From Butyricicoccus porcorum (lineage in GTDB: Bacteria > Bacillota > Clostridia > Oscillospirales > Butyricicoccaceae), in contig NZ_NHOC01000005.1 of the NCBI RefSeq assembly GCF_002157465.1, positions 195,134 through 259,133 on the forward strand: DNA of 64,000 nucleotides, given 5' to 3'. This document shows, one piece after another, positions 40,011-49,727 of this stretch. Position 1 is the stretch's first letter. Every line of letters starts with the position of its first letter. Below the pieces are notes generated by a model. The model ran no database searches and had not been told where the DNA came from. It was given only the letters and a program-made list of their open reading frames with translations. A program made the position numbers and the translations under genes.

Positions 40011-41402
40011 ATGAAAAACACCGAAAAAACGATGGAGAAAATTGTTGCCCTGTGCAAAGGACGCGGTTTTGTCTACAGCGGCTCCGAAATCTACGGAGGT
40101 CTTGCCAACACCTGGGATTACGGTCCGCTTGGTGTAGAGTTCAAGAATAATGTCAAAAACGCCTGGAGAAAGAAGTTTATTCAGGAGTCCCCGTGGAATG
40201 TCGGTCTGGATTCTGCGATTCTGATGAATCCGATGACCTGGGTTGCTTCCGGTCATGTCGGCGGCTTTTCTGATCCGCTGATGGATTGTAAGGATTGCCA
40301 TACCCGTCACCGTGCTGACCAGCTGATTGAAGATGCCACTGGTGTAAATCCGGCTGGTTGGAGCAATCAGCAGATGATGGATTTCATCAAAGAAAAGAAC
40401 ATTGCCTGCCCGGACTGCGGTGGACATAACTTTACTGATATCCGTCAGTTCAATCTGATGTTCAAGACCTTCCAGGGTGTTACGGAGAATGCAAAGAGTG
40501 AGCTGTTCCTGCGTCCGGAAACCGCGCAGGGTATCTTTGTCAATTTCCAGAACATCCAGCGTACAACCCGCCGCAAGATTCCGTTTGGCGTTGGCCAGGT
40601 TGGCAAGTCCTTCCGTAACGAAATCACCCCGGGCAACTTCACGTTCCGTACCCGTGAGTTCGAGCAGATGGAGCTGGAATTCTTCTGCAAGCCGGGCACA
40701 GATCTGGAATGGTTTGCATACTGGAAGGATGCCTGCAAGAACTTCCTCCTGTCCCTCGGCATGAAGGAAGAAAACATGCGCCTGCGCGACCATGAGCAGG
40801 AAGAGCTGTCGCATTATTCCAATGCAACGACTGATATTGAATTCCTGTTCCCGTTCGGCTGGGGCGAGCTGTGGGGCATTGCTGACCGCACCGACTTCGA
40901 CCTGACCCAGCATCAGAAGACCTCCGGTGTTTCGATGGAATATTTCGATCAGGAAGACAATACGAAGTATATTCCATATGTCATTGAGCCGTCCCTCGGC
41001 GCTGACCGTGTTGCACTGGCATTCCTGTGTGATGCATATGACGAAGAGGTTGTTGGTCAGGACAAGAAGGGCAATGATGATGTTCGTGTTGTCCTGCGCC
41101 TGCATCCGGCTCTGGCTCCGTACAAAGCTGCTGTCCTGCCGCTTTCCAAGAAGCTGCATGACCAGGCAATGCCGATCTATCAGGAGCTGGCAAAGTCCTT
41201 TAATATTGATTATGATGAAGCTGGTTCTATCGGCAAGCGCTATCGCCGTGAGGATGAAATCGGCACTCCGATGTGCATCACGGTTGACTTTGAGACCGAA
41301 ACGGACGGCTGTGTCACTATCCGCGACCGCGACACCATGGAGCAGGTTCGTATCCCTGTTGCAGAGGTCAAGGATTACATCGCCAAGAAGTGTGAGTTCT
41401 AA
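40011..41402 (+). CDS. glyS: Glycyl-tRNA synthetase, single-chain alpha2 type
   Basis: This 463-aa class II synthetase charges tRNA-Gly with glycine. Motif evidence: [20 protein letters not shown] (about 24-43), the class II motif 2 region [23 protein letters not shown] (split; starts at about 202), [14 protein letters not shown] (about 164-177), and a C-terminal anticodon-binding domain (about 355-460, with [14 protein letters not shown]). It is the short alpha2 type found in many Firmicutes, not the alpha2-beta2 type. The start has a GAAGGAG site. A 14-bp hairpin follows directly after the stop. Confidence 0.97.
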   Translation: MKNTEKTMEKIVALCKGRGFVYSGSEIYGGLANTWDYGPLGVEFKNNVKNAWRKKFIQESPWNVGLDSAILMNPMTWVASGHVGGFSDPLMDCKDCHTRHRADQLIEDATGVNPAGWSNQQMMDFIKEKNIACPDCGGHNFTDIRQFNLMFKTFQGVTENAKSELFLRPETAQGIFVNFQNIQRTTRRKIPFGVGQVGKSFRNEITPGNFTFRTREFEQMELEFFCKPGTDLEWFAYWKDACKNFLLSLGMKEENMRLRDHEQEELSHYSNATTDIEFLFPFGWGELWGIADRTDFDLTQHQKTSGVSMEYFDQEDNTKYIPYVIEPSLGADRVALAFLCDAYDEEVVGQDKKGNDDVRVVLRLHPALAPYKAAVLPLSKKLHDQAMPIYQELAKSFNIDYDEAGSIGKRYRREDEIGTPMCITVDFETETDGCVTIRDRDTMEQVRIPVAEVKDYIAKKCEF

Positions 41403-41455
41403 CTTTCTTTTCTTTTTGAGGAAAAGAAAAGAAAGCAAAAGAAAACCTTTCCCCG
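41403..41455 (+). repeat. 3' hairpin cassette after glyS
   Basis: A perfect 14-bp stem (CTTTCTTTTCTTTT/AAAAGAAAAGAAAG, 41403-41435) starts at the stop codon. It is followed by GCAAAAGAAAACCTTTCC and a CGCGCTCCCGCGCG dyad. The same order occurs, on the other strand, after the Leu-x-x-Gly protein gene (14126 back to 14060). Confidence 0.7.
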
Positions 41456-41600
41456 CGCTCCCGCGCGAACCCAAGAGCCCGGACAAACACGTCCGGGCTC
41501 TGGCTTTGTTTTTCTGTAACACTTACATCCGCTGCTGCTGCGCGAACCTAAAGCCCGGACAAACACGTCCGGGCTCTGGCTTTATCTTCTGTCTCTGTAC
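41456..41600. repeat. Tandem terminator-like hairpins
   Basis: Two copies of a unit, GCGCGAACC then a hairpin GCCCGGAC-AAACAC-GTCCGGGC, then TCTGGCTTT, lie at about 41464-41505 and 41540-41583. A third, more diverged hairpin (CCCGGACAAACTATGTCCGGG) is at 41887-41907, between the next two genes. Confidence 0.75.
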
Positions 41601-41603
41601 TGC

Positions 41604-41855
41604 TTAATCCAGTTTTTCTCCGCAATACGAACAATACTCGGTTCCAAAGCCATGCAAATCCAGTGAATGCCCGCAAAACGGGCAGCGAACTGTAATGACA
41701 CCAAACACAACACCGCCCAGTGCAAGCACCGCCCCGAGTACAAACATCGGATGAATCGGTTCCGCGCCAGACACTATGCCGGATAACCCAGCGAGAGCGA
41801 TTCCTGCAATAATGGTTGCCATCATAACCCATCTGCAACGATTCGGATGCTTCAT
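41604..41855 (-). CDS. Small membrane protein with zinc-ribbon tail
   Basis: This 83-aa protein has two membrane helices (about 10-30 and 37-55) and a C-terminal zinc ribbon: CPFCGHSL and YCSYCGEKLD (four cysteines, 58/61 and 74/77). The start has a GGAGGTAAAA site. I do not recognise a characterised family. It sits between two copies of the terminator-like hairpin repeat. Confidence 0.8.
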   Translation of the reverse strand: MKHPNRCRWVMMATIIAGIALAGLSGIVSGAEPIHPMFVLGAVLALGGVVFGVITVRCPFCGHSLDLHGFGTEYCSYCGEKLD

Positions 41856-41964
41856 TTTTACCTCCAGTTTACCTCCAGATACTGCAAAACCCGGACAAAC
41901 TATGTCCGGGCTTTGTTCTTTCTGTTTTAATCTGTGTTAATCCGTTTTTAAGTGTCAACGGCTG

Positions 41965-43665
41965 TTATGCCTTGGCAGGCTCCTTCTCGTGGATAAAGTA
42001 TTCAATATTCATCTCGCCCGCTACTGCGTCTGCAATGTTCATACAGCTGTTACCCATACGGTTGATACAGTGCATAATATCATTAAACGGCGCAGTGAGG
42101 CTTGCCGAACATTCGCCCTTGCTGACACGATCCATATGTGCCTTGCGCATACTGATATCCAGACCGAGCACGGTACCTCTCTCTGCACGCACACGGTTTG
42201 CATACTGCGGATCATTTAATTTCAGGCTCTCCAGTACATTGGTATACATGTTCTGAATCATGGATACGCTGTTTTCGATATCCTTTGTGAAGTCTTCAGA
42301 ATATTGGTAATTCTTTTCCCGTTCATCCTTCAGCGCCTGTACAAGATCGGTAGACAGGGAACTGATACGGCTGACATCGCTGAGGACATACATCAGTCCG
42401 GCGGTTTGGGTGGCCTGTTCTTCTGTCAGGACACCGGCAGAGAACATATCTGCCAGATACTCATTGATCTTTGCATCCAGCTTTTCCACAACGGCGGTCT
42501 GTTCAAAGACGTGATTCAACTGTTCTTCATTTTCTGTACGGACACATTTCGTCAGCTCGTCCAGTACACCCTTTACCAGATCACTGCACCGCAGGCATTC
42601 TCTGGCTACCATTTGCAGTGCGGCAGCCGGCTGGTTAATCAGCTTCTGATCGAGGAAGCGCGGCGCAGCGGCATCCTGTACTTTATCCTTTCCATCCGGA
42701 ATGATACGGGTGACGATTTTAACCAGCAGCCAGATCAGTGGAATCCAGATAATGGTCATTGTGATGTTAAATGCCGTATGCGCGTTCGCAATCTGACGGG
42801 AAATCACTTCAATCTCCGGGCCCTTTGGAGAGATCATCTGAATGAGATAGGCGAACGGTTTAATCAGCCAGATAAAGAGCAGGCAGCCGGAAATATTAAA
42901 TGTACAATGTGCCAGTGCGGTGCGCTTTGCGTCCTTGGACTGGCCGATGCTGGCGAGCAGCGCAGTAATGGTTGTGCCGATGTTGTCACCTAACAGAATC
43001 GGGATTGCACCGGTCAGGCCGATGATGCTGGTTACACCGTCCGGCCCCGCCTGCGATGCAAAATTCTGCAATACGGCAATCGTTGCAGAGCTGGACTGAA
43101 CGACCAAAGTCATCAGTGTACCAACAGCAACGCCCAGAATCGGGATATCTGCTACTCTGCCAATCAGGTCGGTGAAAATCGGGCTGGAAGCCAACGGCTT
43201 CATGACATCGCCCATGGTCTCAATGCCGAGGAACAGCAGACCGAAGGCAAAAATAGTCTGACCGATGTTTTTTACCTTCTCTGACTTGCTGACAAAGGAG
43301 ATAATAAAGCCGATAAAAACGATAACCAGGATATAATCGCTGATTTTAAATGCCAGCAGCTGTGCGGTCATTGTTGTACCGATATTTGCGCCGAGGATAA
43401 TAGAAATAGCCTGTGGCAGCGTCATCAGCCCTGCACTGACAAAGCCAATTGCCATGACGGTTGTCGCACTGCTGCTCTGAAGGACTGCTGTCGTCAGCGC
43501 GCCGGCCAGCACACCCATGACCGGATTTCTGGTCAGCATGGCAAGAATACTCTTCATCTTTTCGCCTGCGGCCTTTTGCAGACATTCACTCATCATGTTC
43601 ATGCCGAAAATGAAGATCGCAAGTCCGCCCAGCAGTCCGAAAATGATTTCTACTTTTTCGTTCAT
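41965..43665 (-). CDS. Na/Pi cotransporter family protein with PhoU-like tail
   Basis: This 566-aa protein has the NptA/YjbB layout: two related membrane repeats (about 1-150 and 165-310), each with the family's glutamine-serine motif (VLQSSSATTVMAIG, about 61-74; LVVQSSSATIAVLQ, about 187-200), then a PhoU-like helical cytoplasmic domain (about 335-550). It uses the sodium gradient to move phosphate. The neighbouring gene encodes a phosphate-binding-like lipoprotein, and the two are 15 bp apart on the same strand, so they may act together. Confidence 0.92.
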   Translation of the reverse strand: MNEKVEIIFGLLGGLAIFIFGMNMMSECLQKAAGEKMKSILAMLTRNPVMGVLAGALTTAVLQSSSATTVMAIGFVSAGLMTLPQAISIILGANIGTTMTAQLLAFKISDYILVIVFIGFIISFVSKSEKVKNIGQTIFAFGLLFLGIETMGDVMKPLASSPIFTDLIGRVADIPILGVAVGTLMTLVVQSSSATIAVLQNFASQAGPDGVTSIIGLTGAIPILLGDNIGTTITALLASIGQSKDAKRTALAHCTFNISGCLLFIWLIKPFAYLIQMISPKGPEIEVISRQIANAHTAFNITMTIIWIPLIWLLVKIVTRIIPDGKDKVQDAAAPRFLDQKLINQPAAALQMVARECLRCSDLVKGVLDELTKCVRTENEEQLNHVFEQTAVVEKLDAKINEYLADMFSAGVLTEEQATQTAGLMYVLSDVSRISSLSTDLVQALKDEREKNYQYSEDFTKDIENSVSMIQNMYTNVLESLKLNDPQYANRVRAERGTVLGLDISMRKAHMDRVSKGECSASLTAPFNDIMHCINRMGNSCMNIADAVAGEMNIEYFIHEKEPAKA

Positions 43666-43680
43666 TTCTGTCTCCTTTTG

Positions 43681-44559
43681 TTATGAGTTCAGTTCATTCC
43701 ATACATTGATTTTTCCTGTATAAATCTGTCTGAGCGTGTCCAGCCCGATATCCTGTAACGGATTTTCTGCATTCACAATGACAGCAATTTCATCCTGTGC
43801 AATCACCTGATAGTCCAGCAGTTCCTGTTCATAATCCTTCAGGTCTCGCGAAGACATACCCAGATCGCATTGACCCGACATAGCCTGCGTCAGGCCGTCA
43901 GTCGAATCGGTCTCCGTAATGGTAATATCCGCATGGGGATTGATCTGTTCATATGCTTCTGCCAGCTCACGCATGAGCGGGGCAACAGAAGTAGAACCGG
44001 CAATCGAGATCGTACCTTCCGCCTGATTGGACAGGAATGTATTGGTCTTTGCAACCTGCGTATAGGATTTACCCACAATATCCTGTCCTGCGCTGCGGAT
44101 GTACGTGAGGAAATCCTCTTCCAGCTCGTTCAGTCCGCCGCAATATGTCAGATAAAAGGAACGGCGGAGTGGATAACTTTTGGCATCCACAGAAGTGCCG
44201 TTGACGGTCAGTGCCTTTACCTTGGATGCCCCTGACATAGAGCCACGGGAAATATATCCGATTGCGGCGGCATCGTCCTCAACGGCCTGGATCACTTCCT
44301 CTGTATCCTGTGCAATCGGTGCATCTTTTCTTGTCTGATCCGATTGCTGTGCATCTGCGGCATCGCCCTCAAAATCCACAAGCTGTGCAAACGCAGCACG
44401 TGTACCCGAGCCGTCCTCTCTGGCAATCACCCGGATGTCGCCCAGCTGATCCAGACCTTCCACCGGCTCACTGTTCTGTGCCGTACCGCTGCCGCATCCG
44501 GCAAGTCCGAGCACGGTGCAGACCGCCAGCGCCGCGGCCCACCTGCTTCTTCTTTTCAA
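43681..44559 (-). CDS. Phosphate-binding-like lipoprotein with permuted lobes
   Basis: This 292-aa lipoprotein has a lipobox LAGC (about 19-22) after a short signal peptide. It carries PstS motifs in the reverse of the usual order. The second-lobe signature REDGSGTRAAF and the IGYISRGSM and YPLRRSFYLTY segments come first (about 42-155). The normally N-terminal signature ISIAGSTSVAPLM, DLGMSSRDLKD and IAVIVNAENP...LRQIYTGKINVW follow (about 188-290). So it looks circularly permuted relative to PstS. Start taken as TTG 44559 with GGGAGG 7 bp upstream; GTG 44574 is the alternative. No Pst ABC genes are adjacent. Confidence 0.85.
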   Translation of the reverse strand: MKRRSRWAAALAVCTVLGLAGCGSGTAQNSEPVEGLDQLGDIRVIAREDGSGTRAAFAQLVDFEGDAADAQQSDQTRKDAPIAQDTEEVIQAVEDDAAAIGYISRGSMSGASKVKALTVNGTSVDAKSYPLRRSFYLTYCGGLNELEEDFLTYIRSAGQDIVGKSYTQVAKTNTFLSNQAEGTISIAGSTSVAPLMRELAEAYEQINPHADITITETDSTDGLTQAMSGQCDLGMSSRDLKDYEQELLDYQVIAQDEIAVIVNAENPLQDIGLDTLRQIYTGKINVWNELNS

Positions 44560-44842
44560 GTAGATTCCTCCCACTGTTGTTCCGATTGGTTCAACTTCGT
44601 TTCTATTCTTAGTTTATCGCGCCTTTTCCCTACTCTCTACCATGTTTCGGTAAAGCTCATGTTAATTCTTTGTATGGTGCAAGAATCTGTGTTGCTGTTT
44701 TCCCTGCACAGTACAGGCACGAAAAAATTTCTGCGGCCGTTCAAAACTGCGGGATTTTTTACATCGTGTTGCTTTTTTCCTGTATCCTGCCGTGGTATAC
44801 TAATAGCATATTGAATTTATGACACAGGAGGCTGCCTGTCAA

Positions 44843-46642
44843 ATGGAAAAGAAAATCCCTGTCCGCAGCGAAGCGGACCCGAAATACACCTGGGCAATTC
44901 ATGATGTCTACGCAACGGATGAGCTCTGGACTGCCGATCTGGAAAAGGCGCGCACCTTCCCCCAGCAGATTGCCGCCTATAAGGGCAGGCTGGGCGAGAG
45001 CGCACACACGCTGTATGAATTTCTCAGACTGGGCGATGACATGAATGTACTGTTCGATGGTCTGTATGGCTACGCACAGCGCCGGAGCGATGAGGACACC
45101 ACCAACCCCACCTATCAGGGCATGGCGTCGCAGGCGATGAGTGCCATGGTTGCTGTCGATGCCGCCGGTTCGTTTGAGACGCCAGAACTACTTGCCATCC
45201 CGGATGAAACTCTGGATCAGTTTTACCGCGATGAGCCCGGGCTGGAAACCTATCGACTGTATCTGACCCGTGTGCGTGAAAAGCGCGCGCATATCCTGTC
45301 CGACGCAGAGGAAAAGCTGCTCGCGGCAGCAGGTGAAATCAGTCAGTCCCCCGACACGATTTACTCGATGTTTGGGGATGCCGACTTAAAGTTCCCGCCC
45401 GCTGTGGACAGCGAGGGCAAACCGCATCCCGTCACGCATGGCACCTATATTCCCCTCATGCACAGTCAGGATCGTGTGCTGCGCAAGTCTGCGTTTGAAT
45501 CGATTTATGGCGTATACAGCTCGTTCCGCAATACAGCAGCGGCAATCCTGACCGCACAGGTCAAACAGCTGAAATTCCACGCTGACGCGCGCAAATATGA
45601 CTCGACATTACAGGCATCGCTCGACGGCAACCATGTCCCGGTCGAAGTCTATCACAACCTCATCGATGCCGTACACCAGAACATGCAGCCGATGTACCGG
45701 TATGTCGCGCTGCGCAAAAAGCTGCTCGGTGTGAATGAACTGCACATGTATGACCTGTACACACCGATTGTCTCCGATGTCGATGTGAACATTCCATATG
45801 AAGAGGCGAAGCAGACCGTCTATGACGCGCTTGCGCCGATGGGCGATGCATACCGTGCCATCCTCAAGGAAGGCTATGACAACGGCTGGATTGATGTCTA
45901 TGAAAATGTCGGCAAGTGCTCCGGTGCGTATTCGGCCGGCCTGCGCGTGCATCCATATGTCCTGCTCAATTATTCGGGCACACTGGACAGCATGTTTACG
46001 CTCGCACATGAGATGGGGCATGCCATCCATTCCTATCTGTCCAACCGAACCCAGCCGGTGGTCTACTCCAACTATTCGATTTTTGTCGCAGAGGTTGCTT
46101 CCACCTGCAATGAAGCACTGCTCATGCAGCACCTGCTCAAGACAACAACAGACAAACGCCGCCGCGCATATCTCATCAATTACTTCCTCGAACAGTTCCG
46201 CACAACACTATACCGTCAGACAATGTTTGCGGAATTTGAGCTGGAAATCAACCGCCGCAACGAACGCGGTGAAAGCCTGACAGCGGCCTCGCTCAACGAA
46301 CTGTATCATGAGCTGAACTGCCGCTATTTTGGCGACGGCATTGTGATTGATCCGGAAATCGATGTGGAATGGGCGCGCATCCCGCATTTTTACTATGACT
46401 ACTATGTCTATCAGTATGCAACCGGCTATTCTGCGGCCATCGCGCTCTCGCGCCGTATCCTCAAAGAGGGCGAACCGGCAGTCAAAGACTATATCAACTT
46501 CCTGTCCGGCGGCTGCTCCGCTGACCCAATCACGCTGCTGCGCGGTGCAGGTGTCGACATGGCGACTGCTCAGCCGATCAACGAAGCGCTCCAGTTATTT
46601 GACGAGCTGATCGACGAGATGGAACAGCTCATGCAGGACTGA
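44843..46642 (+). CDS. pepF: Oligoendopeptidase F
   Basis: This 599-aa M3-family zinc metallopeptidase cleaves short peptides in the cytoplasm. The active-site motif is LAHEMGHAIHSYLSN (zinc-binding HEMGH, near residue 385). A conserved C-terminal segment IPHFYYDYYVYQYATGYSAA starts near 512. The ATG at 44843 follows an AGGAGG site; an upstream ATG at 44819 lacks one. A TATACT at about 44796 is a likely -10. It is divergent from the phosphate-binding lipoprotein gene. Confidence 0.95.
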   Translation: MEKKIPVRSEADPKYTWAIHDVYATDELWTADLEKARTFPQQIAAYKGRLGESAHTLYEFLRLGDDMNVLFDGLYGYAQRRSDEDTTNPTYQGMASQAMSAMVAVDAAGSFETPELLAIPDETLDQFYRDEPGLETYRLYLTRVREKRAHILSDAEEKLLAAAGEISQSPDTIYSMFGDADLKFPPAVDSEGKPHPVTHGTYIPLMHSQDRVLRKSAFESIYGVYSSFRNTAAAILTAQVKQLKFHADARKYDSTLQASLDGNHVPVEVYHNLIDAVHQNMQPMYRYVALRKKLLGVNELHMYDLYTPIVSDVDVNIPYEEAKQTVYDALAPMGDAYRAILKEGYDNGWIDVYENVGKCSGAYSAGLRVHPYVLLNYSGTLDSMFTLAHEMGHAIHSYLSNRTQPVVYSNYSIFVAEVASTCNEALLMQHLLKTTTDKRRRAYLINYFLEQFRTTLYRQTMFAEFELEINRRNERGESLTAASLNELYHELNCRYFGDGIVIDPEIDVEWARIPHFYYDYYVYQYATGYSAAIALSRRILKEGEPAVKDYINFLSGGCSADPITLLRGAGVDMATAQPINEALQLFDELIDEMEQLMQD

Positions 46643-46687
46643 CAACAGCAATCTCACGATACAACACATGCCGTAACGCATTGTATG

Positions 46688-46725
46688 AAAAAAGCCCTTC
46701 CGGGAAAATTCCCGAAAGGGCTTTT
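46688..46725. terminator. Bidirectional terminator between pepF and the transglutaminase/SLH gene
   Basis: A GC-rich stem (AAAAGCCCTT-CCGGG/CCCGA-AAGGGCTTTT) lies between two convergent genes. Confidence 0.85.
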
Positions 46726-46764
46726 GCATGGAATCGGTTGATTTGTTGTCGTCCGGTTGAGCGG

Positions 46765-48555
46765 TCAGGCAACCTTGGAAATCATAACCGCAGTTGCGGT
46801 GCGGGTTGCCTTGCCGGTCGGCTGCAATTCGTTCTTATTGGTGCCATTCATGACGCCGTCTCTGACAGCCCAGTTCATCGCGGTGAGTGCCCAATCCGAA
46901 ACTTCGTCGGCATCGGCAAATGAATCGATGTAACCCTCTTCGACATACGGTGCACCCATGTACTTATACAGCATCAGTGCCAGCTGTTCGCGGGTAATGG
47001 CATCATTGACGCCGAAACGGGTGTCGGAAACGCCGTGCGCAATATCATTGCTGTCCGCCCACACTACCGCATTGGTGTACCACTGACCTGCCGGGACATC
47101 GCTGAAGTGGTTGATGTAGGTCACCTCCGGCTTGCCGGCAATGCTGTACAGAATCTGTGCAAACTGTGCACGTGTCAGCGACGTATTGATTCCGAAGTTG
47201 ACACAGGTCAGACCGGACATGTAATTCTGCTCATAGACGTACTGAATATACGGCTTGCCCCAGAACTCAGAGCTGGAGGAAGCGGCATCTGCAACGTCAT
47301 AGAACGGGAGGATCTTCCAGTCGGAAACAACGGACAGCTCCGGGTATTCCAGCCAGTCCACAAAATTCTGGTCATCCATCACATGACCGGACATATTATT
47401 CACTCTCTGGAAAAAGTAATCGTAATTGTAGCTGTTCTCGCTGCCGTCGTCCCAAGTGACGTCAACGCCGGTCCAGTACTTGCCATAGCGAAGATTGTTC
47501 CACATATGGTTGCCGCTGCCGCTGGTTACAACAGTCGCGGTGATGCCTGCGCGCTGGCAGAGCAGCTGGAATGCGCGGGAATATCCCTCGCAGACCGGAC
47601 CCTTCACGCTGCTGTTCGAGCTGCTGAGCAGGGCACCGACACACGACCACGGTGCGCCGGAAACGCTGGTCGAATAATTGTCGCTGGAAACCGCATCATG
47701 GTTGTAGCTGTTGTTCTGGCACAGCCAGTCATGGAAGAACTGCATCTTGTCGTATGCGCGCGGATAATCTGCCGCCGCATTGACAAGTTCCTTGACCTTG
47801 TTTTCCATCTGGGTATTCAGCGTGGTGCGGTCCGACTTCGTCGTGAAGCCCGCCGAATACATTGGGCGGAAATAGATCGTCACAGAAGTTTTGCTGTAGG
47901 TGCCACTGATGCCCATATATCCGTTGGAATAGAACATCTCCGGGGTATCATAATCGAGACTCAGATACGTGAGCCATTCCATGTCTCCCATCAGATCTTC
48001 ATAATTGGACGAATTGATGCCGCTCAGATTGATCGTCACGGCAAATCTCTTCATATTGCTGTCGCTGTTGTCCTTCAGACACTGGCTGTTTGCGCCCTTG
48101 CGGACATCCGCTCTGTAGGCATCATACAGCTTTTTCATCGCCTTGCCAACGGCATAGGTCTTGCTGCTGGTCTGAACCACGAGGTTCGACAGCTGCGCGC
48201 CATACGAAGAAAACTTCGTTGTCGTGTACTCTGCCTTTTCGGCACGCTCGGTCTGCTCCGGGAGCTCCGCAGAATAGGTCTTGATGCGTTCGGTCGGCTC
48301 GATCTCCTGTGTCGGCTCAGACATCTTGTTGCCGGTGCCAATTGTAATTTCAGGCTCAATGATTTCCGTTCCCTCCGGGAGCTGATCCCGCGTCGTAAAC
48401 GTATATCCCTCGCCGGAAACCTCGTTCAGCAAAGCGGTGATATCCGAACCACCCGCTGCCGTATCATCATCCGGTCCACTGGTTGCAGCTGCCATCGGCA
48501 TCAGCGAGCACAGCATTGCCGCCGTCAGAAGGAAGGCTGTCAATTTTTTCTTCAT
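46765..48555 (-). CDS. Secreted transglutaminase-like protein with SLH domains
   Basis: This 596-aa protein has a signal peptide (MKKKLTAFLLTAAMLCSLMP then MAAATS) and a linker. A transglutaminase-like cysteine protease fold follows (about 245-375), with a complete triad: Cys in GPVCEGYSRAFQ (near 322), His in GNHMWNN (near 351) and Asp in VDVTWDD (near 365). Three SLH repeats follow (about 420-596: YIQYVYEQNYMSGL, HFSDVPAGQWYTNAVVWA, SFADADEVSDWALTAMNWA). It is probably anchored to the wall polymer and may cross-link or cleave surface proteins or peptidoglycan. Confidence 0.92.
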   Translation of the reverse strand: MKKKLTAFLLTAAMLCSLMPMAAATSGPDDDTAAGGSDITALLNEVSGEGYTFTTRDQLPEGTEIIEPEITIGTGNKMSEPTQEIEPTERIKTYSAELPEQTERAEKAEYTTTKFSSYGAQLSNLVVQTSSKTYAVGKAMKKLYDAYRADVRKGANSQCLKDNSDSNMKRFAVTINLSGINSSNYEDLMGDMEWLTYLSLDYDTPEMFYSNGYMGISGTYSKTSVTIYFRPMYSAGFTTKSDRTTLNTQMENKVKELVNAAADYPRAYDKMQFFHDWLCQNNSYNHDAVSSDNYSTSVSGAPWSCVGALLSSSNSSVKGPVCEGYSRAFQLLCQRAGITATVVTSGSGNHMWNNLRYGKYWTGVDVTWDDGSENSYNYDYFFQRVNNMSGHVMDDQNFVDWLEYPELSVVSDWKILPFYDVADAASSSSEFWGKPYIQYVYEQNYMSGLTCVNFGINTSLTRAQFAQILYSIAGKPEVTYINHFSDVPAGQWYTNAVVWADSNDIAHGVSDTRFGVNDAITREQLALMLYKYMGAPYVEEGYIDSFADADEVSDWALTAMNWAVRDGVMNGTNKNELQPTGKATRTATAVMISKVA

Positions 48556-48644
48556 GGAATCCCTCTTTTCATAAATATGGTGTTTTCATTGTAACACATG
48601 AACAAAGGAAAATCTATGTATCTTTTCAGATTCATGCAATTTTA

Positions 48645-48686
48645 TATATAAAATCCCGGAGCCGGCTGCTGCCTGTCCCGGGATTC
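48645..48686 (-). terminator. Terminator of the arginine operon
   Basis: The stem AATCCCGG/CCGGGATT, with a 17-nt loop, is followed on the minus strand by TTTATATATAAA. Confidence 0.75.
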
Positions 48687-48706
48687 TGTCATCCAAACCG
48701 GTCAGT

Positions 48707-49633
48707 TTATTCTCCTGTGTGCCCCATCAGTGCGACCATGACCGCCTTCTGTGCATGCAGACGGTTCTCCGATTCTTCAAAGATTTCATCTGCGTGTTCT
48801 TCCAGCACCTCATCCGTGATCTCCTCGCCGCGGTGCGCCGGCATGCAGTGCTGTACCATGACGCCCTCCTTGCAGCAGGCAAGCAGGTCACGGTTGATCT
48901 GGAAACCGGCGAAATCAATGCGGCGCTGGGCAGCCTGCCCTTCCTGTCCCATCGACGCCCAGACATCGGTGAACAGAACATCCGCATTTTCCGCCGCCTG
49001 ATGTACATCGTGCGTTAGCAGGAACTTTGCACCCTTTGCCTTTTCTGCCTCGGTAAATGCCAGCACCTCCGGATGCGGCTCATACCCCTCCGGCGTCGCA
49101 ATGCTGACATCCATGCCCGCTTTCAGGCAGCCGACGATCAGCGAATTGGCCATGTTAAAGCCGTCACCGATGAAGCCCATTTTCAGCCCTTCCAGCTGTG
49201 CGAAGTGCTCCCGCACGGTCATCAGATCTGCCAGCACCTGACACGGATGTGCAAAGTCAGTCATGCCGTTGATGACCGGGATGGAACCGTATTCCGCAAG
49301 CGATTCCGCTTCGTTCTGCGCGAAGGTGCGAATCATGATGCCGTCCAGATAGCGCGACAACACGCGCGCCGTGTCCTGCACCGGCTCACCGCGTCCGATC
49401 TGCAAATCGCGATTGGACAGGAACATTGCCTGTCCGCCCAGCTGATACATGCCCGCCTCAAACGAAACGCGCGTGCGCGTCGACGATTTCTGGAAGATCA
49501 TGCCGAGGCTTTTTCCCTCCAGATGGCGGTGCGGGATGTTGTGCTTTTTTTCGTATTTGAGCTGGTCGGCGAGGTCAAGGATGGATACGATATCCTCCTT
49601 CGAGCAGTCGAGCAGCTTGAGAAGATTCTTCAT
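48707..49633 (-). CDS. argF: Ornithine carbamoyltransferase (operon copy)
   Basis: This 308-aa enzyme is the anabolic form, given its place as last gene of the arginine operon. It has SSTRTR (about 51-56), HPCQ (about 130-133, in place of HPTQ) and the ornithine site VQHCMPAHRGEEI (about 261-273). It lies 94 bp after argD; a small hairpin with a T run (49661-49683) between them may lower its expression. It is one of two such genes in the window. Confidence 0.92.
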   Translation of the reverse strand: MKNLLKLLDCSKEDIVSILDLADQLKYEKKHNIPHRHLEGKSLGMIFQKSSTRTRVSFEAGMYQLGGQAMFLSNRDLQIGRGEPVQDTARVLSRYLDGIMIRTFAQNEAESLAEYGSIPVINGMTDFAHPCQVLADLMTVREHFAQLEGLKMGFIGDGFNMANSLIVGCLKAGMDVSIATPEGYEPHPEVLAFTEAEKAKGAKFLLTHDVHQAAENADVLFTDVWASMGQEGQAAQRRIDFAGFQINRDLLACCKEGVMVQHCMPAHRGEEITDEVLEEHADEIFEESENRLHAQKAVMVALMGHTGE

Positions 49634-49660
49634 CTGCGTTCACTCCTGTCTGTATTGTTT

Positions 49661-49683
49661 CAAAAATCTCCCCGAAGAGGGAG
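49661..49683 (-). promoter_or_regulatory. Weak terminator-like hairpin between argD and argF
   Basis: The stem CTCCC/GGGAG with a tight loop is followed on the minus strand by ATTTTTG. It may attenuate argF. Confidence 0.5.
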
Positions 49684-49727
49684 CTTTCTGTGACAGAAGC
49701 AGCAGCGCCCTCTCGTATATCCGGTGT

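Noticed and set aside
44560-44574. Start of the phosphate-binding lipoprotein at GTG 44574
   Set aside because: The GTG lies within the ribosome binding site itself; TTG 44559, 7 bp after GGGAGG, opens directly on the signal peptide.
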